The notes beneath the pieces were generated by a model. The model had not been told where the DNA came from and ran no database searches. It saw only the letters and a program-made list of their open reading frames with translations. Shown here piece after piece: positions 26,769 through 35,458 of a stretch of DNA of 64,000 bases. Made by a program: the position numbers and the translations under genes. Every line of letters begins with the position of its first letter. Positions within the stretch are counted from its first letter, which is position 1. This DNA is from UBA2112 sp964488555 (GTDB taxonomy: Bacteria; Patescibacteriota; Saccharimonadia; Saccharimonadales; Saccharimonadaceae). Location of the stretch: NCBI GenBank assembly GCA_964488555.1, contig CAZAUF010000006.1:12806-76805 (forward strand), written 5' to 3'.

Positions 26769-27368
26769 ATGGAAAAAGCCTTTGGCCAACGGCATCCTTG
26801 GATAAAAGACTTAACAGGTCTTATCTTTTTTGTTATAGCAGTTGTCCTTGGTACGATTCTCATCAATACATACGTTTTTCGTAGTTTCAACGTCGAGGGA
26901 CCCAGTATGGAAAAAACTCTCTATACCGGAGACCGACTCATCGTGAATCGCCTCCCGGTCACGTGGGCTGAGCTACAAAATAAACAATATATCCCTGACA
27001 GAGGTCAGGTTATTGTATTTAAAAATCCGCAATATACAGTAGGCAACCCCGATGAATATATCGTCAAGCGTGTCATTGCCTTTGCTGGTGAACGTGTGGT
27101 CCTCCATGACGGTCATTACACGGTATACAATGCCGCTCATCCAGAAGGTTTTGATCCAGATAAGGCAAACAACGGCGAACCAGGTAGCCCCACTACCGGT
27201 AACGTCGATGTCGTCGTGCCAAATGGTACGCTGTTTGTCAGCGGTGACCACCGACAAGGAAACTACTCCTTTGACTCACGTAACGGCCTCGGGTATGTCC
27301 CCCTATACGATGTAGTAGGACCGGTGAGCATGCGCATATTCCCATTTACCGGGATTCGCACGTTCTAG
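26769..27368 (+). CDS. lepB: Signal peptidase I
   Basis: Removes Sec/Tat signal peptides outside the membrane. 199 residues with one N-terminal membrane segment (~16-34), nucleophile Ser46 in NVEGPSMEKTL, general base Lys100 in YIVKRVIAFAGERV, and box E as SGDHRQGNYSFDSRNGLG (the usual GDN is GDH here). It serves the many signal-peptide proteins of this window. Divergent from the LCP gene. Confidence 0.96.
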   Translation: MEKAFGQRHPWIKDLTGLIFFVIAVVLGTILINTYVFRSFNVEGPSMEKTLYTGDRLIVNRLPVTWAELQNKQYIPDRGQVIVFKNPQYTVGNPDEYIVKRVIAFAGERVVLHDGHYTVYNAAHPEGFDPDKANNGEPGSPTTGNVDVVVPNGTLFVSGDHRQGNYSFDSRNGLGYVPLYDVVGPVSMRIFPFTGIRTF

Positions 27369-27380
27369 ACATCGTCGCAC

Positions 27381-28262
27381 CTAACCCAATTGTTGTTCAA
27401 TCTTTTTTAGCTCGTCTTGATTCTTGAATTTGATAACAATCTGACCGGCACCACGACTGTTGGTTCGAATAGTAATATTATCGGTACCCAGACGCCGCTG
27501 CCAATGCCCCACAACAGCTTGATCGATCGTCTCCCTCGAAGGTTTTGCTTCGTCACCCTCGCGATCTGCCTTGAGATGCACCACGTACTGCTCTATCTTG
27601 CGCGCACTCCATTCTTCGCTGAGAATTCGCGGCAATACGGCTTCGATAGCTGCTTCGTCTGCACCGATGAGAGGCCGAACCTGTCCTTCGGTCAGGCTTC
27701 CATCACGGACAGCCTGTTTGACGCTTTCCGGAAGACGAAGTAGCCGGAGTGTATTGCTGACTGCACTTGCCGATTTACCTCCGACCCGTACGCCAATTTC
27801 CTCGAGTGACAAATTAAACTGATCACGAAGTTTCAGATATGCCGTGGCTGTTTCCAGCACGTTTAGGTCGCGTCGCTGTAGGTTTTCGATCAATGAAAGC
27901 TCCAGTTTGTGCTGATCCGTCAGTGTCCGCACGAGTGCCGGAATCTTTTTGAGGCCTGCTCTACCGGCGGCACGAAAACGTCGCTCTCCAGCGACAATTT
28001 CATATTTTCCGTTCACAGGCGTCACGACAATCGGCTGCACAACGCCATGATTCTTGATCGATTGCGTCATCTCTACAAGTGCCGTTTCGTCAAATGTTTT
28101 GCGGGGCTGATCAGGATTGGTGACGATATCGTCGAGTGGTAACTCACGCAGAGCACTTAGCTTTTCATCCTGAGCCGCAGTCGGATCGAGCGATTCATCA
28201 ATGAGCTCACTCGGGATAAGCGACTCAAAGCCTCGTCCTAAGCCCATCTTTTTAGCCGACAC
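27381..28262 (-). CDS. parB: Chromosome partitioning protein ParB
   Basis: CTP-dependent clamp that binds parS and works with ParA in origin segregation. 293 residues: N-terminal tail KKMGLGRGFESLIP, ParB/Srx domain with GERRFRAAGRAGLKKIPALV (near residue 95), central HTH (LSLEEIGVRVGGKSASAVSN) and a C-terminal dimerisation stretch. Overlaps the parA end by 11 nt. No parS-like palindrome was noticed in the window, though I could not scan exhaustively. Confidence 0.96.
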   Translation of the reverse strand: MSAKKMGLGRGFESLIPSELIDESLDPTAAQDEKLSALRELPLDDIVTNPDQPRKTFDETALVEMTQSIKNHGVVQPIVVTPVNGKYEIVAGERRFRAAGRAGLKKIPALVRTLTDQHKLELSLIENLQRRDLNVLETATAYLKLRDQFNLSLEEIGVRVGGKSASAVSNTLRLLRLPESVKQAVRDGSLTEGQVRPLIGADEAAIEAVLPRILSEEWSARKIEQYVVHLKADREGDEAKPSRETIDQAVVGHWQRRLGTDNITIRTNSRGAGQIVIKFKNQDELKKIEQQLG

Positions 28263-29031
28263 GTTCTACCACCTCCTTTGCAACGGCCTTGTAGGCACGT
28301 GCGCCTTTGCTCCACTTGTCGTATGCACCGATTGGTACACCATGGCTTGGTGCTTCAGCCAGTCGAATATTGCGCGGGATGGTGGTCGAAAAAACTTTGT
28401 CTGCGAAATGCTTCTTTATTTCTTCGTGCACTTGGTTACTGAGTGTCGTACGAGTATCCATCATGGTCGGTAGCACGCCGAGTAATTCCAAACCTGGATT
28501 CATGCCCTTGCGCACCAGTTTCATAGTCTCGAGCAGCTGCCCTAAGCCCTCCAACGCGTAAAATTCAGCCTGTACCGGTAGTAACACGTATTTGGCGGCA
28601 ATCAGTCCGTTTACTGTCAGCAAGCTCAAGCTCGGGGGACTGTCGATGATAATCACGTCATAGTCCGCGGCCACGCTATCCAGTGCCATCCTGAGACGCG
28701 TAAACTTGTGCTGCAAAGCAGCCATTTCTGCTTCTGTATTCGCCAAGTGTGATGTCGTAGGTGCCAGCCACAGATTCTTGTGTTCGGTAGCAATGACCAC
28801 TTGTGCGAGCGGTACACTCTGCAGCAATACTTCGCTCATAGTCGTTTCGAGCTCTGATTTATCAATGCCAAGTCCGCTAGTGGCATTTCCCTGCGGATCC
28901 AAGTCCACCAACAGCACGCGATGACCGAATTTTGCTAGGTAATATGCAATATTAACGGCACTCGTCGTTTTGCCGACGCCGCCTTTTTGATTCGTCACTG
29001 CAATGACAGTGGTTTTACGCCCCTCGCTCAT
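28252..29031 (-). CDS. parA: Chromosome partitioning ATPase ParA (Soj)
   Basis: Deviant Walker-A ATPase. 259 residues with VTNQKGGVGKTTSAVNIAYY near residue 15, Walker A' VLLVDLDPQGNATSGLG, and Walker B DYDVIIIDSPPSLSLLT near residue 120. TGC-TATAAT lies 7 nt before the ATG without a Shine-Dalgarno, so the operon mRNA is probably leaderless. parB follows with an 11-nt overlap. Confidence 0.97.
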   Translation of the reverse strand: MSEGRKTTVIAVTNQKGGVGKTTSAVNIAYYLAKFGHRVLLVDLDPQGNATSGLGIDKSELETTMSEVLLQSVPLAQVVIATEHKNLWLAPTTSHLANTEAEMAALQHKFTRLRMALDSVAADYDVIIIDSPPSLSLLTVNGLIAAKYVLLPVQAEFYALEGLGQLLETMKLVRKGMNPGLELLGVLPTMMDTRTTLSNQVHEEIKKHFADKVFSTTIPRNIRLAEAPSHGVPIGAYDKWSKGARAYKAVAKEVVERVG

Positions 29032-29038
29032 TTGTTAC

Positions 29039-29044
29039 ATTATA
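29039..29044 (-). promoter_or_regulatory. parAB -10 element (leaderless start)
   Basis: TGC-TATAAT, 7 nt, ATG on the minus strand. Confidence 0.6.
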
Positions 29045-29070
29045 GCACGAGAACTTTCTGCCATATGAAG

Positions 29071-29104
29071 AAAACAGGCACACTTTCATGGGTGTGCCTG
29101 TTTT
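29071..29104 (-). terminator. Intrinsic terminator after rplU
   Basis: AAAACAGGCACAC / GTGTGCCTGTTTT 13-bp perfect stem with an 8-nt loop, 14 nt past the rplU stop. Confidence 0.85.
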
Positions 29105-29118
29105 GTGTAAGAATCAGA

Positions 29119-29424
29119 TTATTTGATGGATGTGATCTGAATCTGGCTGTATTTTTGACGATGACCCGTCTCTTTATGTACGCGCTTTTTCGCTTTATAG
29201 CGGATAACGCGAATTTTGTCGCCTTTTACTTCGGCTTCCACAACTTTCGCGCTTACCTTCACGCCTTTTACAAGCGGCGTACCGACTGTGGTCTTATCAC
29301 CATCAATCGTCAGAAGTGCATCAAGTGTGAGCTCTTTGGTTCCATCCGGGAGGCGGTCCACCAGGAGGGTCTCTTTTTCGGTGACAATGTATTGCTTGCC
29401 ACCAACCTTGACTACTGCTTTCAT
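29119..29424 (-). CDS. rplU: Ribosomal protein bL21
   Basis: Large-subunit protein that binds 23S rRNA. 101 residues, family length, with MKAVVKVGGKQYIVTEKETL at the start and the C-terminal block KVHKETGHRQKYSQIQI-like (here KRVHKETGHRQKYSQIQITS). GAGGAAC lies 3-8 nt before the ATG. The usual rpmA partner is not directly downstream; a terminator follows instead. Confidence 0.96.
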   Translation of the reverse strand: MKAVVKVGGKQYIVTEKETLLVDRLPDGTKELTLDALLTIDGDKTTVGTPLVKGVKVSAKVVEAEVKGDKIRVIRYKAKKRVHKETGHRQKYSQIQITSIK

Positions 29425-29489
29425 ATGTTCCTCATATTATTAATACAATCAATCCTAGATTGTACCAGATACGGCGCTCTTTTTCAAGG

Positions 29490-30314
29490 CTACTGACGAC
29501 TTACGATGACTTGATTTGCTTGTAGCCAACCGTGCACGTTGCCACAATCCATATATTCACCAACGGTAGGTACCACCGTTACCGATTGGCCTTCAAGTAC
29601 AGCCAAACGAATCGGCTCAATGATATAGAATTCTCCCGAGACCTCGAGTTGACCGTAATTGTAGATACGCGTCAGCATGTCGTAGTTAAATATGTATTTA
29701 CCGATGTTGATTTGGTTGCTTGGAGCTTGCTCAGGAGAAGGCTTCTCGATGATTTGCTCGAACAGTCCGGTCTCTTCGTTGAAATCAATCACACCATAAC
29801 GGCTCACCTGCTCCATGGGAACGACTGCAGATAACATACTGTTTCCGCCCTCTGGCGTGGCCATCATCAAACGTGAAAGCTCAGCTGATCCGTCGGCATT
29901 GTAGATAAAATCATCCCCGCCCAACACCGCTACAGACTCACCTTTTTGCAGATATGGATACGCTAAGGCAACCGGTATAGCAGTACCATACTTGCCATTG
30001 CTATCCTGCTCAATATAGTGAAATGTCACGTTTTGCGGCGGTCGTGCCAGCTCCATGAGGTTTTGCTTGCCATTGTATTGCAGGAAGTGATTCAGGCGTT
30101 CGTTGTCTGAATAATACTGTTGCAGCTGGTAGCTTCCTTGATTGACAACAAAGTATATATCTGTGATACCGGCTTTTATGCAGTCACGCACCACATAGTC
30201 AACCACCGGTCGATTACCGACAGGCAGCATACACTTGTCAATTGCCTTGGTGATAGGAAGTCGACGCGTGCCCCAACCAGCGACAGAGATAATAGCTTTG
30301 GTAACTGTACTCAT
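29490..30314 (-). CDS. galU: UTP-glucose-1-phosphate uridylyltransferase-type nucleotidyltransferase
   Basis: Makes UDP-glucose from UTP and glucose-1-phosphate for surface glycans. 274 residues; nucleotide loop SVAGWGTRRLPITKAIDKCM (near residue 11; family usually GAGLGTRFLP), then VVDYVVRDCIKAGITDIYFV and the sugar-binding QDSNGKYGTAIPVALAYPYL. AAGGAG lies 4 nt before the ATG and TATAAT ~12 nt further upstream. The next upstream gene (CAP protein) ends 17 nt before it, so both may be co-transcribed. GalU versus RmlA-like is judged from the length and overall pattern. Confidence 0.88.
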   Translation of the reverse strand: MSTVTKAIISVAGWGTRRLPITKAIDKCMLPVGNRPVVDYVVRDCIKAGITDIYFVVNQGSYQLQQYYSDNERLNHFLQYNGKQNLMELARPPQNVTFHYIEQDSNGKYGTAIPVALAYPYLQKGESVAVLGGDDFIYNADGSAELSRLMMATPEGGNSMLSAVVPMEQVSRYGVIDFNEETGLFEQIIEKPSPEQAPSNQINIGKYIFNYDMLTRIYNYGQLEVSGEFYIIEPIRLAVLEGQSVTVVPTVGEYMDCGNVHGWLQANQVIVSRQ

Positions 30315-30331
30315 GATTCTCCTTGATTATA

Positions 30332-31255
30332 TTAGATTTGTCCGCCGGAATATAGAGCCACGAACGTAATTGCTATCGTCATGAAGCCGATGGCTTTGTA
30401 TAGCCCATGGTGATAACGCCAGGAACGTCGCCAGGCTGGAGGGAGTTGCTTTCTGTACGCATGTGCTAGCAGTGCCACGAGTGCTCCGACTATCAGCAAT
30501 ACGACCGATCCGAGCACAGCGGGTGTCAGAGACTGTAATGTCACTCCAAATCGCGTCATGAAATTCATACTCCCTAGCGTCGGTGCACTGCCTATACGGG
30601 GAGTAGTCATCGCACCAGCGACTTCGCTCGCTAGTGTCGGCGCGCCGTATAGAGCCACGACAAGTGTCGTCTGCTGTCCACCCAGCTGACCCTCCATAAC
30701 CGCAAATCCTACCTCTGTATAGTGAGGTCCGAGTATATTATCGCGATGCATCGGCGACGCCATCCACGCGGCCATCACCGCATCGGCATTCGTGAAGTCT
30801 TTGGCCAAGTTTTCTCCCGCATAGCCATAGTCGTATCCTACTTCTTGCAGCCAATGCCACGGTGTCGTACCAGATGGTGAATTATGGTTCCAGTACTGCT
30901 CGTCATACATGTTTTTGACCTTAAGCTGTGCAGCCTTTGTAAGCGCGTCGTTCGCTTTCAGTGGTGCCAGGCGTTTCTTGGCACGCTCGGCGTTGGTGTC
31001 TTGCAAAAGCTCCGCCACTGATATGTCTGCCCGCTCCCCTAGCACCTTGCCACTTGTCAAAAAGCTGTAGCCGATCTGAAGTCCCATCACCAACACCAAC
31101 ACGACAGCTATGCCGTGTCGTCGGATCAGGTGCGGACGAAAGTGATTTTTCTGGTTTGGCACGAGTGCCATCTTCAGGTGATGGCTTGCGTGCTTTTTGA
31201 TTACTTTCGTTTTTGCTCTTGGCCGCTTGTTTGTGTTTGCACTTTTCTGTTTCAT
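30332..31255 (-). CDS. Membrane-anchored CAP/SCP-domain protein
   Basis: 307 residues: very basic cytosolic N-terminus, membrane segment ~47-67 (HGIAVVLVLVMGLQIGYSFL), extracytoplasmic CAP domain ~75-205 with LLQDTNAERAKKRLAPLKAN, the His in EQYWNHNSPSGTTPWHWL and GYAGENLAKDF, PMHRDNILGPHYTEVGFAV, then two more membrane segments at the C-terminus (~240-262 and ~283-305). This is the YkwD-type CAP family, of unclear activity, common on bacterial surfaces. Followed by galU 17 nt later. Confidence 0.9.
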   Translation of the reverse strand: MKQKSANTNKRPRAKTKVIKKHASHHLKMALVPNQKNHFRPHLIRRHGIAVVLVLVMGLQIGYSFLTSGKVLGERADISVAELLQDTNAERAKKRLAPLKANDALTKAAQLKVKNMYDEQYWNHNSPSGTTPWHWLQEVGYDYGYAGENLAKDFTNADAVMAAWMASPMHRDNILGPHYTEVGFAVMEGQLGGQQTTLVVALYGAPTLASEVAGAMTTPRIGSAPTLGSMNFMTRFGVTLQSLTPAVLGSVVLLIVGALVALLAHAYRKQLPPAWRRSWRYHHGLYKAIGFMTIAITFVALYSGGQI

Positions 31256-31301
31256 ATACGCATTTATGCCAATACTTATAGTATACCTAAGCTCCTATGA
31301 A

Positions 31302-31329
31302 AAAGCGAGGACCGCGTGGTCCTCGCTTT
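31302..31329 (-). terminator. Intrinsic terminator after the large surface protein
   Basis: AAAGCGAGGACC / GGTCCTCGCTTT 12-bp perfect stem with GCGT tetraloop, 19 nt beyond the stop at 31348. Confidence 0.85.
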
Positions 31330-31347
31330 GTCGTATCGAGCTCTTAT

Positions 31348-33960
31348 TTAGTCGTTTTCTTGGTGTCGTCGGCGCAGTGCTGCAATTAAGCCACCGATGA
31401 ATGCGAGAATTGCCAGTACTAACAGCCACCAGTACCATGCCAAACCAGCAAGCTTCCATACATTGCTGTCAGAAGCTCCCTTCACTTCAGGAGTACTAGT
31501 ATCTGCCGCAGCATTGTTGTTTTCGGTTTGCGTACCTAGGACATCTTCTTCATCAGACGTGCTTGGGTTGCCATTGAGAACTACGTCGGTAAAACTATCA
31601 TCGGTATCGACTGGTGCTGCATAAACGAAACTGAATGTCTTTGTCGTAGAGTTACCAGCAGCATCCGTAACGGTCAGGTCAAACGAGTAGCTGCCATCCG
31701 CTGCTACCGTAAAGTCAGGTGTCAACACATCGGTTGCGGACAGAATGACATTAGGGTTGCTACCACTCCAGCTATACGTCAATGGACCGTTCAGGTCAGT
31801 CGCCGTGATGTTTGGTGTGATTACGTTGCCGTTTGTCGCGTAGTCGACCAAGTCTACATCTGGCTCAGTATTGTCTACCCTTAATGTATCGCCTTTGTAT
31901 TTTACATTTGAGTTAAAGTTACCCGCCATATCACGTGCTTGGATAGTAACGTGATACATACCATCAGGTGTCTCAAGTGTATCTGTGTTTATAGTCACAG
32001 AGCACTGATAGCGTCCGTCTGATACTTCAGTACACACATCCAGTCCTAAGTCTTTCTGTACAGTGCCATTCGCACCTGTGAGTACGATTCGAGTTCGGTT
32101 ATAGTCCCAGTCCACTCCGTAAGGCTCTACTATATCTAGACTTATGGTCAGGTCACCCCGGGTAGAGTTATTTTGCACCGAAGAAATATCGACATTCTGA
32201 AACTTTGGCTTGGTGTTGTCTACTATCAGAGTCCCGAGCTCAGTACCGTGCTTGGCCCTGAATACAGAGGTGTTACCTGCATTATCTATAGCGCGCCCTT
32301 CGATTACATACACGCCGTCCTCTAGATTGGTAGTGTCAATTACACCGTGTCTGCTTGTCCAGACACCGTTGTCGTTAAGCATCCACAGTGTAGTGAGACT
32401 AGTGGTATCACGGACACTTACTGTATCGCCGTCTGAATTAATCAACTTGTAGTAAACGCCTTTTTGACCAACCTTTGGACTAGGGACGCCTGAACCTATG
32501 CCGTCATCTACGTTAAACTTAAGATCAACTAGGCCACGTACTGGATTTGTTAGATCTGTGAGAAGTGTGACATTCGATGCGGTATTATCTAAAGTGAATT
32601 TAAACGCATTTGTGCTAGATTTACCAAAACTACCATCATCTAAGTAGTATTTGGAATCAGTGTTACCAAGAGCGTCTACGGTCCTAAAGTACAGTCTAAT
32701 ATCCTCTATTGTTTTGCCTTCAAAGAAATCAGCCGTATAGTTAGCGCTACTCGTGTCTGTACGATTAGTTAAATCAATATGTGCAACATATTTATTAGTA
32801 GAAGCATCCAGTAACTGAACTTTAGTCCATCCAGTAGCCGGTGGGCCAGCCATGCCAGGTATAGAGAATCCGATTTGAGATCCAACTAATTTTAGAGGCT
32901 CGTTGGTGTTAAATGTAACGTTTAGATAGCCACCATTAAGCGATGCGCCTGTGTAGTTCACGCCATCGATTGTTACTATTTTATCTAGATTAACATTTGT
33001 AATCGTAGGTGCGGTGTTGTCGATTGTAAATTCAAAACACTTGGTACTAGATGTATTGTTAGCTGTGTCTTGTGCGTTATACACAAGTCCATATGTACCC
33101 TCACCAAGTGTCGCAGGCAGGTTGACCGTATGGCTTGCGTTTGTACCAGTTGCGGCACTCGAGGTGCTCTTAATCAGTGCACCACGTGGGTCGCATCCTT
33201 CGTAAATGTTTCCGGTGATTCTTTGTAGACCCTGTCCATCAGTAGCATCAATAACGAACTTGTAGCTGCTCTTTACATAGTCTTGCGGGTTCGTCAGCGT
33301 CACTCCGGGTTTGACGGTGTCGATCCAGTCGATATGGATATTGACGAGTGTTGAGTTGCCAGCCAAGTCCATGATCGTTACGTCTTCGGTAGTGTTTGCA
33401 GCATAAGACTTCTGTACAACCTTAGAGCTGACAGCAGTCCAGCCTGCAGGCACCTGGATGTCTTCGTTGGCGGTGATTGTTGCTACGACGCTTGTGTTGG
33501 TGGGTGTAGATGCAACATAGCCAAAGGTAGCAGTTGGCGAGGTCTTATCGCAGTTTATGGACGCAGCCATCACACTATAAGACTTGTGTGTTGGAATAAC
33601 AAAGTATCGTGCACCGTAGATGTCTGCGGTCACCTGCGTATTTGAAATAGCCACAGCCCCCGTGTTAACCGACCACTCATCGGTGTCGTTTATTCCAAGC
33701 CAATGGTCATAAGAGTTACCATAGTCAGTCTTGTAAACTATGCTTCCACCCGTCCAACCAGATATATCTTCATGTAAAACGAGTTTTAAAACCGCCTCTT
33801 CACCTTCACAAACGGTATCCACACTAAATGGACCATCCGCTATAGGAGCCGCACTCGCAACTTGCGCTCCTGCTAGTGGTGTGAGTGTACTTAGAGCCAG
33901 TACCAACGACATAAAGCCAAGCGTACTACGCTTAAAAATATTAGATATTACCTCTCGCAT
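31348..33960 (-). CDS. Large secreted, membrane-anchored surface protein with Ig-like repeats
   Basis: 870 residues from MREVISNIFKRSTLGF. N-terminal signal peptide (FMSLVLALSTLTPLAGAQ then VASAAP cleavage region near residue 38). The body is built of bacterial Ig-like/cadherin-like beta modules marked by repeated DNTxP linkers (DNTAPTITNV, DNTASNVTLL, DNTKPKFQNV, DNTEPDVDLV) and D-x-A-G-N motifs (DLAGNST, DNAGNTS, DMAGNFN, DAAGNST). The C-terminus has an Asn/Thr/Ser-rich spacer, a membrane helix (WYWWLLVLAILAFIGGLIAA) and a basic tail RRRHQEND, without LPxTG. AGAGGTG lies ~11 nt before the ATG. Likely an adhesin or host-contact protein; this is inference. Confidence 0.87.
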   Translation of the reverse strand: MREVISNIFKRSTLGFMSLVLALSTLTPLAGAQVASAAPIADGPFSVDTVCEGEEAVLKLVLHEDISGWTGGSIVYKTDYGNSYDHWLGINDTDEWSVNTGAVAISNTQVTADIYGARYFVIPTHKSYSVMAASINCDKTSPTATFGYVASTPTNTSVVATITANEDIQVPAGWTAVSSKVVQKSYAANTTEDVTIMDLAGNSTLVNIHIDWIDTVKPGVTLTNPQDYVKSSYKFVIDATDGQGLQRITGNIYEGCDPRGALIKSTSSAATGTNASHTVNLPATLGEGTYGLVYNAQDTANNTSSTKCFEFTIDNTAPTITNVNLDKIVTIDGVNYTGASLNGGYLNVTFNTNEPLKLVGSQIGFSIPGMAGPPATGWTKVQLLDASTNKYVAHIDLTNRTDTSSANYTADFFEGKTIEDIRLYFRTVDALGNTDSKYYLDDGSFGKSSTNAFKFTLDNTASNVTLLTDLTNPVRGLVDLKFNVDDGIGSGVPSPKVGQKGVYYKLINSDGDTVSVRDTTSLTTLWMLNDNGVWTSRHGVIDTTNLEDGVYVIEGRAIDNAGNTSVFRAKHGTELGTLIVDNTKPKFQNVDISSVQNNSTRGDLTISLDIVEPYGVDWDYNRTRIVLTGANGTVQKDLGLDVCTEVSDGRYQCSVTINTDTLETPDGMYHVTIQARDMAGNFNSNVKYKGDTLRVDNTEPDVDLVDYATNGNVITPNITATDLNGPLTYSWSGSNPNVILSATDVLTPDFTVAADGSYSFDLTVTDAAGNSTTKTFSFVYAAPVDTDDSFTDVVLNGNPSTSDEEDVLGTQTENNNAAADTSTPEVKGASDSNVWKLAGLAWYWWLLVLAILAFIGGLIAALRRRHQEND

Positions 33961-34015
33961 TGTGGTGACACCTCTCGTATTACTCCGCGCTCCACGCACG
34001 GTTTACTTTGCGATT

Positions 34016-34044
34016 ATTATAGCATGCTTAAATATAATTTGCAA
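34016..34044 (-). promoter_or_regulatory. Promoter of the large surface protein
   Basis: TTGCAA (34044-34039), 17-bp spacer, TGC-TATAAT (34021-34016); leader about 50 nt. Confidence 0.75.
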
Positions 34045-34189
34045 TAGACTTGTTTGTATGGAGTAATATACTTTTATTCAGCTTTTGTCGCTTGTCTATG
34101 TACTATGTCTTCACATCTCCTTGGGAAAGCATAAGAAGTATGATACGTTGGTAAATACTGTAATAAAAATAAACAGGAGCCTGATAACT

Positions 34190-34771
34190 ATGTTAGACAG
34201 GATAATAAACGAAGTAAGCGGTGCAGTAACCGCAGCCGTAAACGGAGTCGACGACATACTGAGCGCCGTCACCGGCACGGTGAAAAACCAAGTTATAAAT
34301 GTCATCCAAGGCGGCGGCGAAGTCGCTGGCGCAGGTGTAGAGGCTATCGCTTCTGTAGCGAGCGGTGCCGTAAAAGGCGTCGGTTCGGTCGGCGCGTCGG
34401 TCACCGACACGATTTTCGGTACGATGAGCGGTATCGTGAATGGCGTATCAGAGGTAGGCGGTGATGTATTCAGTGCCGTTCGCGCTGGTGCACACGGTGT
34501 CGTTACTGGTGTCGCTGACACCGGTGGCGATGTCGGTTCTGCTGCTGTAAGTGCTGTCCAAGGTGCTGTAAAGGCAGCTGGCGACGTAGGTGGCGACACC
34601 GCAGAAGCAGCCAAGCAGGCTGTCGGCGGCGCGCTAGACGCAGCCACAAGCGTCGGTGGTGACGCAGTATCAACCGTCCGTGACGCACTGCTCGGTGCGG
34701 CGGCTCTCCCCCGAGATGTTATCGAGGCAGCCATCAAGGGTCACGACGATAACTCTGGCGACAAAGCGTAA
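34190..34771 (+). CDS. Ala/Gly/Val-rich protein of 22-residue repeats, unknown function
   Basis: 193 residues from MLDRIINEVSGAV (AGGAG 10 nt upstream; a longer in-frame extension is rejected). From residue ~60 the chain repeats every 22 residues: VG(G/A)(D/S) occurs at 67-70, 89-92, 111-114, 133-136 and 155-158, with small and branched residues between (e.g. SAVRAGAHGVVTGVADTGGD). A 22- or 2x11-residue period is typical of amphipathic helices in apolipoproteins, LEA proteins and synucleins that lie on lipid surfaces. No signal peptide, no Cys. The C-terminal tail (IKGHDDNSGDKA) is acidic. A strong terminator follows. Function unknown. Confidence 0.75.
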   Translation: MLDRIINEVSGAVTAAVNGVDDILSAVTGTVKNQVINVIQGGGEVAGAGVEAIASVASGAVKGVGSVGASVTDTIFGTMSGIVNGVSEVGGDVFSAVRAGAHGVVTGVADTGGDVGSAAVSAVQGAVKAAGDVGGDTAEAAKQAVGGALDAATSVGGDAVSTVRDALLGAAALPRDVIEAAIKGHDDNSGDKA

Positions 34772-34789
34772 ACACACAAGCCATATAAA

Positions 34790-34826
34790 AATAAACAACC
34801 ACTGGCAGAGCGGTTGTTTATTTTTT
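34790..34826. terminator. Bidirectional intrinsic terminator
   Basis: AATAAACAACC / GGTTGTTTATT 11-bp stem with an 11-nt loop and T-run, between the repeat protein and the convergent metallopeptidase. Confidence 0.9.
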
Positions 34827-35192
34827 GCGCGCTTGCAGCTCATCTATACGATCGTGATCAAGCCCATAGTAGTGCGCTATCTCATGCCAAAGCGTGCGCT
34901 TGATCTGCTCAAACAGCTCGCTTTCGCTACGAACTATCCGTAGTATAGAGTGCTTAAACAGCGTAATGCGACTAGGGAACAATCCACTTCCCTGCTGTGT
35001 TTTTGCAATACCTTCAAACAGTCCCAGCAGTATCACACCGTCGCGCAGCTTCATCTTGTCTACCTGCTCGGGTGTAGGGTCATCGGCCATAGTAATGGCG
35101 ACGTTCTCCATATTCGTGATGTACTCCTGCGGCAGTTCGTCCATAGCGCGAGTAATCAACGCTTCAAACTGTTCATCGCTGAGTTCATGCAT
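34818..35192 (-). CDS. Small zincin-family metallopeptidase
   Basis: A 124-residue cytosolic protein from MHELSDEQFEALITR (a GTG five codons upstream lies inside the -10 region). The zinc motif HEIAHYYGLDHDRI (HExxHxxGxxH/D) is near residue 108. The pattern fits the short PF06262 zincin family, which is widespread, of unknown substrate. TATAGT lies 6 nt before the ATG, suggesting a leaderless mRNA. Confidence 0.88.
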   Translation of the reverse strand: MHELSDEQFEALITRAMDELPQEYITNMENVAITMADDPTPEQVDKMKLRDGVILLGLFEGIAKTQQGSGLFPSRITLFKHSILRIVRSESELFEQIKRTLWHEIAHYYGLDHDRIDELQARKK

Positions 35193-35198
35193 ATTATT

Positions 35199-35204
35199 AC
35201 TATA
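35199..35204 (-). promoter_or_regulatory. -10 element of the zincin gene (leaderless start)
   Basis: TATAGT, 6 nt, ATG on the minus strand. Confidence 0.5.
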
Positions 35205-35240
35205 CACTATATAGCAAACTGTTGCGGGTCTGCTACGTGA

Positions 35241-35450
35241 TCAGTCCTTGCTGAAGTCAAACCAGCTTGGGTCTTTTTCGATATCTTTGACGATGGCATT
35301 CCAATGATTTGTCAGTTCTTCGCCCGATATATCGTCGAGGGTATTAAACGCGTCAGCCTCGTCGCGCTCCGCCGCTATGGCATCGCGGAGCCCATCGTCA
35401 AGTGGGTCTGGCTTGTTGAAGCGCATATTGTTATTACGAAATAGTTTCAT
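35241..35450 (-). CDS. Small acidic orphan protein
   Basis: 69 residues (MKLFRNNNMRFNKPDPLDDG...), acidic, no membrane segment, no recognised family. AAGGAG lies 4 nt before the ATG and overlaps the end of the preceding gene (stop at 35459), so it is the second gene of the 35842 operon. The ribosome site and operon position support it as real. Confidence 0.65.
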   Translation of the reverse strand: MKLFRNNNMRFNKPDPLDDGLRDAIAAERDEADAFNTLDDISGEELTNHWNAIVKDIEKDPSWFDFSKD

Positions 35451-35458
35451 GCTGCTCC

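Noticed and set aside
34111..34737. 208-codon minus-strand frame opposite the 22-residue repeat gene
   Set aside because: The periodic Ala/Gly/Val codons of the real gene keep the opposite strand open; the product is a low-complexity Ala/Pro/Thr shadow.
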